A stretch of 64,000 bases of DNA from Eremothecium cymbalariae DBVPG#7215 (GCF_000235365.1 NC_016452.1:1040001-1104000); one strand, 5' to 3'; counted from the stretch's first letter, positions 1 to 9,645 are shown. The notes: generated by a model not told the origin, from the letters alone. Numbers and translations: made by a program.

Positions 1-2070
1 AGGGTGACGGACAAGTCCAATCAACACCCGTATGCAATCAAAATTTGTTCCAAAAAACATATCATTGGGGAGAACAAGGTAAAGTATGTTACAATTGAGA
101 AGAATACTCTAAATGTGTTGGGACGTGCGAACCATCCGGGGATCATCAAATTGTATTATACGTTTCATGACTTGGAGAATCTGTATTTTGTGTTAGATCT
201 TGCTCCCGGTGGCGAGTTGCTGCAGTTGTTAAGGAGATATGGAACATTCAGTGAGACGTGGGCACGTCATTTTATGTGTCAGCTGCTTGATACGGTAGAG
301 TATATCCACTCCATGAGCGTTATCCACCGAGATCTTAAGCCTGAGAACGTCTTGCTTGATAAGGAAGGTAGGCTTATGATCACCGACTTTGGAGCTGCTT
401 GCACTTTGGAAGGCCCTGCTGGTGCGCTGGCAGCTGGTTCAGAGGGGGTAGAGGCGAAGGAGACAAGCGCTACGTCATTTGTGGGCACAGCTGAGTATGT
501 GTCACCAGAGCTGTTGCTGAAAAACAAGTGTTATCATAGCTCCGATATATGGGCGTTAGGATGTATGATGTTCCAATTCATGCAAGGAACGCCTCCATTT
601 CGAGGAAATAATGAGCTTGAAACCTTTGAAAAGATAGTGCGACTAGACTACCGTTGGCGTTCGCAGGTCAATCCGCTGATTGTAGATCTTGTGTCTAAAA
701 TATTGGTGTTAGACTCTGCTCAGAGGTACAGTATCGATCAAATTAAGCAGCACAGATGGTTTGCAGGCATAGATTGGACTGATAAAGACAGAATATGGAG
801 AGGTGTTTGGAAGCTACCTCAACCTATAAACGGTACCAGGCAAGCAATGAAACAACGCTCTTTGGATCCCCCATTGAACAACATCCCGGTAGCCATTCAA
901 AGAAAGAAGAAGCACACCAAGATCAATACAACTTCCAGCATTGTACAATGGAGAAAGATGCTAGGCCTTAACGATAGTAGCATCAACCCCAAGTCACCTC
1001 TAGGTACCAATGGTTTGCCCCAACCACATACACCCACGTCAGCCGCTGTTATGATGGATCCGAATCCTAAAATGTCTTCCATACATCGTAGCCCTTCGAA
1101 GCCAGTTGTGCGATCTGGTTCATCAACTGTTTTAAGGAATGGATTGAACCCACCAAGACCTGAGGCAACGGCGGTCCCTGTTGTAACGCCCCATAAACCT
1201 CTGCAGAAATCACCTGCATCTTGTTCTACAACTATAGTACCTCCAGATAATGTTATGAAACAGGATTGGGTAGAGATATACGAAATGAAGTATGATCCTA
1301 ATGTTAAGAATTTGACGTTTGATTCCTTTTCTGAGGTTAATGATTCTCTCATTCAAAAGTTCATATATGGGCAGTCTTCAGAACTCCATTCTGTATCGAA
1401 GTTATGTTTACTATGGGTCGATAACTCTGGAAATCTGTCATATGTCTATAAAAATGCGGTCTACCCCATCTCCTATATTGCAGACCCTCATTTATCGGTA
1501 TATAATTACCAATTTACTACCGCCAAAAACGAGGGTTATCTAATACTTGAAAAGTACAGACAGAAGCTATGGGTCATTTTTTTCAGAAATAACCTACCAC
1601 CTGGGGCGGGAAATATCAGTGCTAATGAACAATGGTCAGAATGTTTCTTAAAGTTTAAGAATAATCTAGATGAAAATGAGCTATCCAACAGACTTCGGAA
1701 AGCATCTGTCTCTAGTGGTCGTAGCACCAGGTCTACGCCTTCAAAGAAAGAAAATATATTTTCTGAAGCGACTATTGGGTTCACACCACCTTCTTCAGCG
1801 CCTTCTATCAAAGAGAACCCTATTCCTCTACCGAAAGGCAAAATTGTGGTAAAACAGAACGTCAATTCGAATAAACAAATTAAAGTGAAAAGCGATGTAA
1901 ATAAAATGCAGCGAAATGGATACAAATGTAACCAAGCTGATGATATGGTCCTTTCCAGTAGTAGATATGAGGTTCTTAATGCAGTGAAACATGACAACAC
2001 AAAGAAAGGCGTGGCCACCTCCGGCGCTAGTGCAGCCTTCAAGAATTTGCGAGTGAACGACAGACAATAA
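1..2070 (+). CDS. PKH3: PDK1-type serine/threonine kinase, 5' end cut by the window
   Basis: AGC-family kinase of the Pkh/PDK1 type, which phosphorylates the activation loops of downstream AGC kinases in sphingolipid and cell-integrity signalling. The frame is open from base 1, so the N-terminus with the glycine-rich loop lies outside the window. Visible motifs are the VAIK-type lysine (YAIK, bases 31-42), HRDLKPEN (from 325), DFG (385-393), a PDK1-like activation segment SFVGTAEYVSPE (from about 475) and APE-type residues. A long Ser/Thr/Pro-rich linker follows. A C-terminal region (about 1265-1600) could be the PH-like module of PDK1 proteins; that is inference. The choice of PKH3 over PKH1/PKH2 rests on synteny with TLG1 and SDC1 downstream. 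At least 689 residues are present. Confidence 0.88.
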   Translation, partial: RVTDKSNQHPYAIKICSKKHIIGENKVKYVTIEKNTLNVLGRANHPGIIKLYYTFHDLENLYFVLDLAPGGELLQLLRRYGTFSETWARHFMCQLLDTVEYIHSMSVIHRDLKPENVLLDKEGRLMITDFGAACTLEGPAGALAAGSEGVEAKETSATSFVGTAEYVSPELLLKNKCYHSSDIWALGCMMFQFMQGTPPFRGNNELETFEKIVRLDYRWRSQVNPLIVDLVSKILVLDSAQRYSIDQIKQHRWFAGIDWTDKDRIWRGVWKLPQPINGTRQAMKQRSLDPPLNNIPVAIQRKKKHTKINTTSSIVQWRKMLGLNDSSINPKSPLGTNGLPQPHTPTSAAVMMDPNPKMSSIHRSPSKPVVRSGSSTVLRNGLNPPRPEATAVPVVTPHKPLQKSPASCSTTIVPPDNVMKQDWVEIYEMKYDPNVKNLTFDSFSEVNDSLIQKFIYGQSSELHSVSKLCLLWVDNSGNLSYVYKNAVYPISYIADPHLSVYNYQFTTAKNEGYLILEKYRQKLWVIFFRNNLPPGAGNISANEQWSECFLKFKNNLDENELSNRLRKASVSSGRSTRSTPSKKENIFSEATIGFTPPSSAPSIKENPIPLPKGKIVVKQNVNSNKQIKVKSDVNKMQRNGYKCNQADDMVLSSSRYEVLNAVKHDNTKKGVATSGASAAFKNLRVNDRQ

Positions 2071-2578
2071 TCTAATAGTTAAATATGCTGTATGATAAAG
2101 AAGGCTCACGGTGCATATATAAACTCTAATCATATACGCATATTCAAAATAATGAACTCATGAAACTCTGTGATCTATAGTAATCATACGAGAAAGGGTT
2201 TTTATTTTTAAAAATAAAAAAATTATTCATTCTTATTTTGAAGCTCTATTTGTTTTCCACCTATATATGCTACCCTAAACCACAAGTCAGCAAGCGTATA
2301 ATATGTTTGTGTTGGCATTCTTATACGATATTTGCTTTTTATTTTTTAGAATATTTACTCGACTGAGTTCAAATGTGCTTAACTGGTAACCAGTGAACCA
2401 ATCATGTCACCACGTTCATATGCTTCTATATCACTTTTCATTCTTAAAATTATAAAATGGATTGGAAAAACATTCAATTCCACATATAATCCTTTGCCCA
2501 TCAGAAATTACAAGGACGTATGCGCTGAAGTACTAGCGATGCCAAATGCAACTGGTTGCTTTTCAATATTTAATAGCA
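2071..2578. other. intergenic, convergent PKH3/TDA3 3' ends
   Basis: AT-rich spacer between two converging genes. It contains poly-A/T stretches around 2195-2225 that suit 3'-end formation. A short reading frame at 2404-2643 runs over the TDA3 3' end and looks like chance. I see no RNA gene. Confidence 0.6.
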
Positions 2579-4000
2579 TTATTCAAACACAGAAGCGTCA
2601 AAGTATAACCCAGGATCTAGGGCAGAAATATCTGCACTCTTAGCCTCACCTTCCAACAATAACTCACTCATGATTTTACCAGTCGCAGGGGCATTGTTGA
2701 TGCCCCAACAGGAATGACCAGAGGCAACATATAATCCTTCTACGTTCGTCTCACCAATCAATGGTCCTGAGCTTGTTGGAACATTTAAAACAGGTAAATA
2801 ACAAGCTTGTCTTTTTAAGATGTGGCCCTTAGAAAGATTTGGAGATAACTTAGAAACATAGTGGTAGAGTTCATCGCACTTTTCACGCACCACTTCAACA
2901 GCATCAGTTGTTTCTGGTAGTTCCACAAGAGTATCACCTTCTCCACACACATAAACTTCATCCTTTCTTGCGTACATTTCTGGAGAAAAATATTTGTTAG
3001 AGCCAATTTTTAACTCTGTGAAAATTGCGTACGGAGACACAGTGCCCGTTGAGGGTTTAATCGTAATAGAATGGGCTCTAAGTCCTGATATCGGACAATC
3101 CGGCAATATTTTTGACGTCCATGGCCCCATACAGAGAACTAACTGTTGTGTATCCAAGATATTAACCTCTTTCACCCTAGCCTGTTCCTCTGGATTATCC
3201 ATATTCGGTATATAGCTTACACCTGAAACAGTAAAGACATCATCAAATAAAATTTGAGTAACCTTACCTAGAATTAAGTCAACAGCACCTGTTTCAACCG
3301 CCTTATTCAATAAATAATGGCAAAATTTATAAGGGTGTACTTGTGCAGTGGAACCAGTCCCCCCAAGAGACGACCAATCACGAACTAGGTTAGTTCTAAT
3401 CCAATTTAGGTCTTCTGGTAAGTTGGTAGGATTTCTACATTCGCCTTCAGATTCCTGAGCATCCTTATCTGTCAGAAACACATCTCCTTGCTTCATTTCA
3501 TTCTCAGCAGCAGAACTGCTTAAAGAAGAGGACATGGGCCTCTTACTATTTCCTGATCGCTTTTTCTTCTTAGGTAGAGGGACTTTTAAGTCATACGCTG
3601 ACGGAGTTTCCCTTGAAGCGAAACAATCGCTTTCAAATGTTTCCTGTACATCTGCCTCCAATGAAACTGTAGTTAATCTCCTGTAGTCCCAGTTATTTTC
3701 CCCGTCGTATTCGTCGGACAATTCCTGATGCAATTGAAAAGAAAGAGGCACAATCTGCTGCGGAAACGCCCACATAGCTAATAACCCTCCTGCCTTACCA
3801 GAGGCACCTCCGGCCACCCGCTTAGACTCGATAACAGTGATATGGTACTTTCTTGCATCAAAGTCCGGGTGTCTCGTCAAGTAATAAGCAGTACACACAC
3901 CAATAATTCCAGCACCAACTATAATGATGTGATGCTTCCCTTGCGACTTCCCACTCGGATAAGATGAAAACTCTAACTGATCAACGTACTGCGTTGCCAT
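2579..4000 (-). CDS. TDA3: Tda3-like FAD-dependent oxidoreductase (DAO fold)
   Basis: A 473-residue protein with an N-terminal Rossmann FAD-binding motif (IIVGAGIIGVCTAYYL, about residues 26-41) and an acidic strand end (TVIES). It has the DAO-family glycine-rich segment GGASGKAGG and a C-terminal FAD-contact stretch (YVASGHSCWGINNAPATGK). In S. cerevisiae Tda3 is an amino-acid-oxidase-like protein linked to late endosome-to-Golgi transport. Its substrate is not established. The gene sits between PKH3 and TLG1, whereas in S. cerevisiae its homologue lies next to RPL27A, so the position fits the unduplicated ancestral order. A low-complexity Lys/Ser insert lies near residues 140-165. The first ATG is used as start. 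Confidence 0.85.
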   Translation of the reverse strand: MATQYVDQLEFSSYPSGKSQGKHHIIIVGAGIIGVCTAYYLTRHPDFDARKYHITVIESKRVAGGASGKAGGLLAMWAFPQQIVPLSFQLHQELSDEYDGENNWDYRRLTTVSLEADVQETFESDCFASRETPSAYDLKVPLPKKKKRSGNSKRPMSSSLSSSAAENEMKQGDVFLTDKDAQESEGECRNPTNLPEDLNWIRTNLVRDWSSLGGTGSTAQVHPYKFCHYLLNKAVETGAVDLILGKVTQILFDDVFTVSGVSYIPNMDNPEEQARVKEVNILDTQQLVLCMGPWTSKILPDCPISGLRAHSITIKPSTGTVSPYAIFTELKIGSNKYFSPEMYARKDEVYVCGEGDTLVELPETTDAVEVVREKCDELYHYVSKLSPNLSKGHILKRQACYLPVLNVPTSSGPLIGETNVEGLYVASGHSCWGINNAPATGKIMSELLLEGEAKSADISALDPGLYFDASVFE

Positions 4001-5079
4001 GCTTCACAGTCTCCAATATCCGCAAGCTGCTACCAACTTTTATCTTTGTAATTATTTATAATTCCACCTCTCTAGTCCTTTTTATTTCCGAGCTAATATC
4101 TGTCTCGACGCCAGTTAAAACCTAGCAAACCCTTCGAAATACCAGATGGTAAACTAACCTGCCACTCCAACCTTTAGCTCTTAAGAACTGACTTTACGCA
4201 GTCTTTCTTTCCTTTGTGGATTTGGATATGAACTAGGTAGTTAGGCTCATGAAAAAATCAGCGAGCGATGTACGTTATGTACTCCTCCTGTCTTCTCAAA
4301 CGAGGGATTAGTAATAAAGAAGTGCCGGAATACAAGCTTTAGAATCGCGATGACCTTGTATTCTCACGTCTTTTGTCGATGCTTGAGAGCAGGTAGTTGA
4401 CTATGTATTAGACCTTCTGCTTAGGGAGGGTTGCAATTACACAAATTTAGAGTATGGCTTGGCTTGTATAGGCATGGTTCTCGAGAACTTGATATTGATA
4501 CACGCAGCAAAGCCATCTGAGCCTGAGATAGGGCAGGCTAATGTAATTAATGGCTAAATATATTGCCAGTTTGTGAATGGGCAGGCTCATTACGGAGAAA
4601 TATGGCGCATTAAAAAGATGGGAAAGCGCTACAGTGACAGTGCAGTGGGTACAGGTTGTGTCATAAATCTTCGCAGTGTGGTTGTTGAATTGCATGACAG
4701 TTCGTTTTAACAAAAGAAAACGGTTTACCCTGGCAATCTACATAACGGCATGCTGCGGTTATGTAGGTCGAGTATTCTGGGTACGCATAGGGTGGATACC
4801 AAGCCAGTGGTATTGAAAAGTGGTACCACTTTTCAATTTTCGAACTACTATTGCTGCATCTAGTGTAGTATTGGTGTAGTAGTTGAGATGTCAGCTCCTA
4901 TTCCCCTATCCTCCCTTCGCCCAGCCCTCAGTTTTTCGTAACGGTGCATTGAATGCATTGTGCATCGACAAAATGGCGTGAGAATTTTTGATATTGTACC
5001 TTTGTGGGCTTTAATGAGCATGAAACACATAAGCATGACAATCTGGCGGTTCCTCAATCTAGACTGCGACTAACTGATT
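4001..5079. other. intergenic TDA3-TLG1 with hairpins
   Basis: About 1.1 kb upstream of TDA3 and downstream of TLG1. No convincing gene is present; a reading frame at 4447-4713 on the minus strand has an unconvincing composition. Two self-complementary elements sit 45 bp apart: a 9-bp stem at 4738-4746/4758-4766 and a perfect 26-bp palindrome at 4812-4837. Confidence 0.6.
4812..4837. repeat. perfect 26-bp palindrome
   Basis: The two 13-base arms are exact reverse complements with no spacer, centred on GGTACC. A separate hairpin with 9-bp arms and an 11-base loop lies just upstream (4738-4766). The function is unknown. The element could be a termination or cruciform structure, or a remnant of an inverted insertion. 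Confidence 0.85.
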
Positions 5080-5715
5080 TTAAACAGCAAAGGAAAGTAT
5101 AACAAGAACAATGAGAATAACGATAAGGAGTCCAACACAACAATCGTTGTATCTTTCACTATTCTGCTCGTAGATCCACTCAAGTTTGCGCCGTCCACGT
5201 GAGAGTTTAGACATTACGGTGTCGATTCCGCCTTCAAGGTCCTGCATTATGGCACTCTGGTCATGTAACTCCTGGCCCATGGTGGTCGCCTGCGCGTGAA
5301 GGTTTTGCATTGTGTGATGAATATTGTCAAGATGGGAGTCTTGCTCCCGTAGCATCTGCTCTTGGAGTGCACCTATAGAGTCAATGCCACCAGCTGCACT
5401 CTCCTCGGTGGTCAGGAAGTCTGTAGAGGAATTTAAAGCCTGTCCTTTCTCTGCTTTTTTCTTTACAATTGCCAACTGATCCCTGAGGCTTTGAATTCTT
5501 AACCGGCGATTTGATATCTCATTCTCATCGCTGTTCTCTTCACGACTGAGTATTGTGACACTGCTATCTAGGTCCTGTATAGTTTCTTCCACCTCGTTGA
5601 TTATTTCTTGTATCTCTGAATACTGCACAACCGAGCTGTTTTCTAAGTGCTGTAGAAGCTGCTCCAGCTGTTCTTTCGCATCTTCTAGAACCTGGTAAAA
5701 GGGATCACTCTCCAT
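5080..5715 (-). CDS. TLG1: Tlg1 t-SNARE
   Basis: A 211-residue tail-anchored SNARE of the endosome/trans-Golgi fusion machinery, which works with Tlg2, Vti1 and Snc proteins. An N-terminal helical region starts at MESDPFYQVLEDAKEQL. The SNARE coiled coil (about residues 125-185, EQMLREQDSHLDNIHHTM onward) carries the central glutamine of a Qc-SNARE. A hydrophobic tail anchor (CCVGLLIVILIVLVILSFAV) ends the protein with no lumenal extension. The length is close to the S. cerevisiae protein. The gene is divergent from SDC1, with about 130 bp between the starts. Confidence 0.93.
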   Translation of the reverse strand: MESDPFYQVLEDAKEQLEQLLQHLENSSVVQYSEIQEIINEVEETIQDLDSSVTILSREENSDENEISNRRLRIQSLRDQLAIVKKKAEKGQALNSSTDFLTTEESAAGGIDSIGALQEQMLREQDSHLDNIHHTMQNLHAQATTMGQELHDQSAIMQDLEGGIDTVMSKLSRGRRKLEWIYEQNSERYNDCCVGLLIVILIVLVILSFAV

Positions 5716-5847
5716 TTGCCTCTGAGAATAGATTACCTACTGCACTCTTGTGATAGACCAGCTTTGATATATTTAGTTTAACGAATATCCAAAGTTGTGT
5801 TGTTCTTGTTTCTAAAGTAGGCGAAAAAACACAATTATGTTGCAAAT

Positions 5848-6324
5848 ATGGTCCCCGGATTTATACACTCATATACTTGGAGAAAGTGTCTAATGATGGC
5901 AAAGGAACCAATGGAGCAGAAAGAAGAGACACAGGGTGCAATAACTGATGCAGATAACATTTATACACCTTCTGGAGGGAAGATTGACTCTCAGGGTAGT
6001 GGCAATGGAGCACAGCTGTCTTTCTCTGACGGGCAACAGACTCGAGATCAGTCTAGGGATGTTGGCGAAATCAATACGGATAGAATAAATATTGCTGAAA
6101 CTGTAGGTGGAAATTCCACACGCAAATATCTGAATACCCATATCACACCTGCACTGCTTAAGGGGATGAGACTTGTTGCTTTAGAGACCCCGGAGGATCC
6201 GCTAAGGTTTCTTGGTGAATATCTTATTGCAGAAAGTGATCGTCGTGATAATAATACTGCATACAGCAGAGAAGCAGCAGCAGAAACAAAGATAGGTGGT
6301 ATAGACAAAGGAAATATAAACTAG
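5848..6324 (+). CDS. SDC1: Sdc1, Dpy-30 subunit of COMPASS
   Basis: Component of the Set1 (COMPASS) H3K4 methyltransferase. The C-terminal half holds the Dpy-30 dimerisation motif: YLNTHITPALLKGMRLVALE followed by PEDPLRFLGEYLI (about residues 91-128), which binds Bre2. The N-terminal part is variable and acidic. Up to 158 residues if the first ATG is used. Alternative in-frame ATGs at 5893 and 5896 would give a protein about 15 residues shorter, and sequence alone cannot decide. Its position next to TLG1 and UGO1 matches the S. cerevisiae YDR468-470 order. Confidence 0.88.
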   Translation: MVPGFIHSYTWRKCLMMAKEPMEQKEETQGAITDADNIYTPSGGKIDSQGSGNGAQLSFSDGQQTRDQSRDVGEINTDRINIAETVGGNSTRKYLNTHITPALLKGMRLVALETPEDPLRFLGEYLIAESDRRDNNTAYSREAAAETKIGGIDKGNIN

Positions 6325-6401
6325 GAAAGGGTAGGTAATTAATTATAATTGGGTTTATACTATTTACAAGGAAAGAACGCAGTGATGACTTTGTCAATCA
6401 A

Positions 6402-7832
6402 TCAAAACTTTTCTTCCTCTTCTGTGACTACATTCTGCAGCTCTATTAACCTCAAGCCATGTCCACAGATCACACCCATCAAGCCTATTCTCCAGCCCCG
6501 CCATAATTCAGCTATTGTATCGTAGTTGCGGAAAGTGACAAATATGTTGCGGTATGAACGGGGTTTTATAATCAAATCCTGTGGGCTTATATGGAATGGT
6601 GTGTCTTCATCCAGTAAGTATTTCACTTGACAGCGCCTCAAAAGTGCCTCTACCGGTAATTTAAAGAAGAGCTGAATACAATTGGATATGAAATCTAAAG
6701 TGTGGTAGATTATACGGCTTGAAAACCTGTCGATGTTGTATTTTTGATACAGCAGTATACTAGTCAATTCCTTGAAAGCTCTTCCTACCAACGAATTTGT
6801 CATATTTAGAACAACCATTTCACCTGGCAACGACTTGAAATAGTCTCTCCATGACCACTTTCTGACTAGACACCGTAGCGACCTCTCTTGGCCGTTTCCT
6901 ATTTGACCAATAGTTAGCCTAGTTTTGATCAAATCTAATGGGAGCAACACTAGGCCTGTAAAAACACCGGCCGCTAACGTTAGTATAACAGACTTTTGTA
7001 TATCAGGAGAATGAATAATGTCAATAAAGTAAGGGTCTGGGACATGTAGGAAGGGAGAGAGCAGTCCTGTGAACCATGCATCCAACGACTCCGAGAGAAA
7101 GTTGTAGATGAATACTGTGTTGTTAGCTCTCCACACACCTTTCGTACCTTCTTTATCCATAATGCTATTTAAAATTTCCATCGTGTGTAAAGAAGATGGT
7201 GCAATCTGCTGGCTAGAGGATGCCACTATTTCTGAAGGTTCCGTCCGAGAGCCCCATCTTCCGTTGTCGTTATGAACCCCAACCGTTGGGAAATAATCAA
7301 TATCTTCATCACCACTATCCAAATCATTCGAAGACCCATCTATCCTATGACCAGCCCTCTTATTCGACGACATCCCAGCTGCATCAAACTTACCAACCTG
7401 CAACAATAACCTCGCTGTATCAAATGGGAGCTGAATTAAATGCTGAAAGTACTTCTTCAAAAATTCCTGCAGCAAACGGTTGAATACACTCCTCCAAATT
7501 CTGTAATTGCATATATCGGCCCACTCCAGACTGCCCAAAGACTTGATAACCTTCTCGTTCACATTCCCATCGCCGTATTCGGACCCAATACCACCAAAAC
7601 GCGCCTTAATACCAGTAGTTAATTCACTTAGCATCTTCCGATCACCTCCAATTCGTTTTCCATACTTCTTAAGCCCTTGCTGCGTCACCACATTCAACTT
7701 AGATGCAATATTGAACCCATTCGGATCAACCACACCATAGTCTGGCTTGAAAACAGCCGAATATCCTGCGTTGAATGAGCCCGCATCATAATACGGCCTT
7801 AGCTGCGAACTACCATTAAGATCATCCATCAT
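6402..7832 (-). CDS. UGO1: Ugo1, outer-membrane mitochondrial fusion protein
   Basis: A 476-residue modified carrier-family protein that links Fzo1 and Mgm1 during mitochondrial fusion. The N-terminus (RPYYDAGSFNAGYSAVFKP) is the characteristic Ugo1 opening. Carrier-like signatures are partly preserved (PLDLIKTRLTIGQ near residue 300; LPFDTARLLLQVGK near 140), as expected of an atypical member of the family. It is slightly shorter than the S. cerevisiae protein (about 500). The first ATG agrees with the conserved N-terminus. Its 3' end converges with SDC1 with only 77 bp between stop codons. Confidence 0.9.
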   Translation of the reverse strand: MMDDLNGSSQLRPYYDAGSFNAGYSAVFKPDYGVVDPNGFNIASKLNVVTQQGLKKYGKRIGGDRKMLSELTTGIKARFGGIGSEYGDGNVNEKVIKSLGSLEWADICNYRIWRSVFNRLLQEFLKKYFQHLIQLPFDTARLLLQVGKFDAAGMSSNKRAGHRIDGSSNDLDSGDEDIDYFPTVGVHNDNGRWGSRTEPSEIVASSSQQIAPSSLHTMEILNSIMDKEGTKGVWRANNTVFIYNFLSESLDAWFTGLLSPFLHVPDPYFIDIIHSPDIQKSVILTLAAGVFTGLVLLPLDLIKTRLTIGQIGNGQERSLRCLVRKWSWRDYFKSLPGEMVVLNMTNSLVGRAFKELTSILLYQKYNIDRFSSRIIYHTLDFISNCIQLFFKLPVEALLRRCQVKYLLDEDTPFHISPQDLIIKPRSYRNIFVTFRNYDTIAELWRGWRIGLMGVICGHGLRLIELQNVVTEEEEKF

Positions 7833-8078
7833 GCAGCAGCTTCTCGAACTAGTGTTGAATGGTCATTGTCGCTCGAACTATGAAACAAATTGTCCCTTTA
7901 AATAACGGCCAAAACAAAAATCATCATCCAGCATATATCATTTTTAACGTAACAGGATATTATGTATATGGTCGTCTCGAGAGAATTATGAGACCTGTAA
8001 GTACGTCTAGCACCTCCAACTGCTACTATAATCGGTGCTTTCTATGTGCGCTTGGCGAGGGTTATTGTATCGCAAAGC

Positions 8079-9092
8079 CTAATATGAATCGTTCTCCACG
8101 TCTGAGTTGTTGGTCGCTGTAGCAGAACCTGGTGACATCAAATATGGCTTACGGGCACTGGCAGCTGTTGGCACACTAGAAAGTGATAACACGCGTCTGT
8201 TGGTATCTGTTGTACCGTACTTCGACCGCAGCATACTAGTCACGCGTGTAATCTTGGAAATTGGCTGGTTAGAGACACCAGGTACCGCAGCGTTCGCTGC
8301 GGAAGATGTAACAGCATCCTGCATCAACTTATAGCGTGCTAACAACTGTTCACTAAGCTGCGCTTCAAGCGCCTTATATCTTGTTTCCAGCGAGTCTAAC
8401 GCTTCTGAGCGGACTTTAAGAAGTTCCATAGTTGTGGTAAAATCTACTTTCAATTCAAATAACTCATCCTTCTTTTTCGCGATACACTTGCTTAGATCCT
8501 GCAACTCTCCATGCTTCAGTCTGTATTCTTGCAATTCCTTCTCCTGTTCTGCATACTTACCTTCATCTCTCCGTAGGCTCTCCACTATACGAGACAACTT
8601 TCCATCTAACATTCCTGACAACTTTTCCAACTCATGCTCTGAATTCTTCTTTATAGCCTCTTGCTGTTGAGTCAAACCCTCCAACAAGTGCTGCAACTTC
8701 CGTACATCATTTGTCGACAGCAGAAGATCCTTCAAATGTCTGTTATTATTCGCGCTTCGAGCTACAAGCGATTCCAATTCCACTTGAGTATGCCTCACCT
8801 GCTCGTCCACCAACTTTATATCTTCTTTAAACGACTTGTTCCAATTGGAGATCTTCCTCAATTCCGTCACTATATCATCGACTGTAGATATATTATCAAC
8901 CTGGCCGTCTGCAACCGCCCCATTGACCTCTGACTTACCACCAAGCTTAAAAGACGTACCAGCTTTCACATTGCCGCTACTTTCTGGTAATTCCATGAAC
9001 TGCATTACACCAAACCCAAAACCCTTCGTTGTACTGCCGTCGACCAAGTCTAACGCTTCCTTACTAAAACCTAATAGTGTTTGCTTTAACAA
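8079..9092 (-). CDS. unrecognised coiled-coil protein
   Basis: A 337-residue protein I cannot assign. After a low-complexity N-terminus (about 1-70) there is a long, charged heptad region rich in Glu, Lys, Leu and Gln (about residues 75-260), typical of a parallel coiled coil. A basic, Ser/Thr-rich tail with Ser-Pro (YLMSPGS near 320) and an acidic end follow. There is no membrane segment or signal peptide. It lies between UGO1 and RPL27, where neither S. cerevisiae paralogous region has a gene as far as I recall. It may be lineage-retained or a fast-evolving structural protein (spindle, kinetochore and eisosome-like roles are all possible). No function is claimed. Confidence 0.7.
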   Translation of the reverse strand: MLKQTLLGFSKEALDLVDGSTTKGFGFGVMQFMELPESSGNVKAGTSFKLGGKSEVNGAVADGQVDNISTVDDIVTELRKISNWNKSFKEDIKLVDEQVRHTQVELESLVARSANNNRHLKDLLLSTNDVRKLQHLLEGLTQQQEAIKKNSEHELEKLSGMLDGKLSRIVESLRRDEGKYAEQEKELQEYRLKHGELQDLSKCIAKKKDELFELKVDFTTTMELLKVRSEALDSLETRYKALEAQLSEQLLARYKLMQDAVTSSAANAAVPGVSNQPISKITRVTSMLRSKYGTTDTNRRVLSLSSVPTAASARKPYLMSPGSATATNNSDVENDSY

Positions 9093-9280
9093 AACTGATA
9101 GAAGCTAGTACTCACCAACTCTAAGCCGTAGTTCTGTGTGTGGTAACATTAGAATATATAAATAATACTTGACTATCCTTTTGCCTGTAATCTTGCCCTA
9201 CGTGAGTTCTCCCGGTGCCTGAAGAAACTACTAGTAGCGCTCCGGATATCCAGGTCATATGATGCGACTGCGCACATAAT

Positions 9281-9307
9281 ACACCCACACATAATACACC
9301 CACACAC
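9281..9307. promoter_or_regulatory. tandem Rap1 sites of RPL27
   Basis: Two copies of ACACCCACACA(T/C) at 9281-9292 and 9296-9307 form a 15-bp direct repeat. They match the Rap1 consensus found in pairs upstream of yeast ribosomal protein genes. They lie about 430-457 bp before the RPL27 ATG, at the far end of the usual range, with the palindromic GC-rich block in between. This is an inference from the motif; no binding data are available here. Confidence 0.75.
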
Positions 9308-9350
9308 CAAACAAATGTGACTCTGCGATTCTGTGATCCAGCAGCTATTC

Positions 9351-9645
9351 CCGCCAGAGGGAACCTGGCGTGGGCTACGGGCGTCCGCACTCGGTAGGTG
9401 CACACGGCGTTCTCAAGAACGCCGTGTGCACCTACCGAGTGCGGACGCACCAACCAGGCCCTTCCCGCCTAGCCTCCCGTGGGACGCTAGGCAGGAAGGG
9501 CCTGGTTGATGGGCCGGCTCCATCTAGAACAGGGACTCACCAGGGAGCTCCGTCTGGAGGGGGCAGAGGCCACTGCCCGCGATCCCCGCCTAGGCAAAGA
9601 TTCCCCCTTCTAGCCCATCGGGGTGTACCGCAAGCTGCTACTACC
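9351..9645. repeat. GC-rich hairpin cluster in the RPL27 promoter
   Basis: A GC-rich island in AT-rich surroundings. It contains: a 6-bp stem (9351-9356/9365-9370); a perfect 33-bp inverted repeat with a 2-base spacer (9381-9413/9416-9448); a second 23-bp inverted repeat with one mismatch (9451-9473/9486-9508), whose 12-base loop holds its own 4-bp stem; and further short stems near 9566-9583. Reading frames across it on both strands arise from the palindromes and look non-coding. Possible origins are a small mobile element or MITE, or a GC-cluster-like insertion. Confidence 0.8.

Noticed and set aside
897..1352. Minus-strand 151-residue frame inside PKH3
   Set aside because: Exact antisense of the kinase linker; composition follows the sense codons and no family is recognisable.
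1536..2133. Minus-strand frames (168 and 101 residues) over the PKH3 3' end
   Set aside because: They overlap the conserved sense frame and have Leu/Phe/Cys-rich antisense composition.
4447..4713. 88-residue minus-strand frame in the TDA3-TLG1 spacer
   Set aside because: His/Cys/Tyr-rich with no domain and no neighbouring signals; looks like chance.
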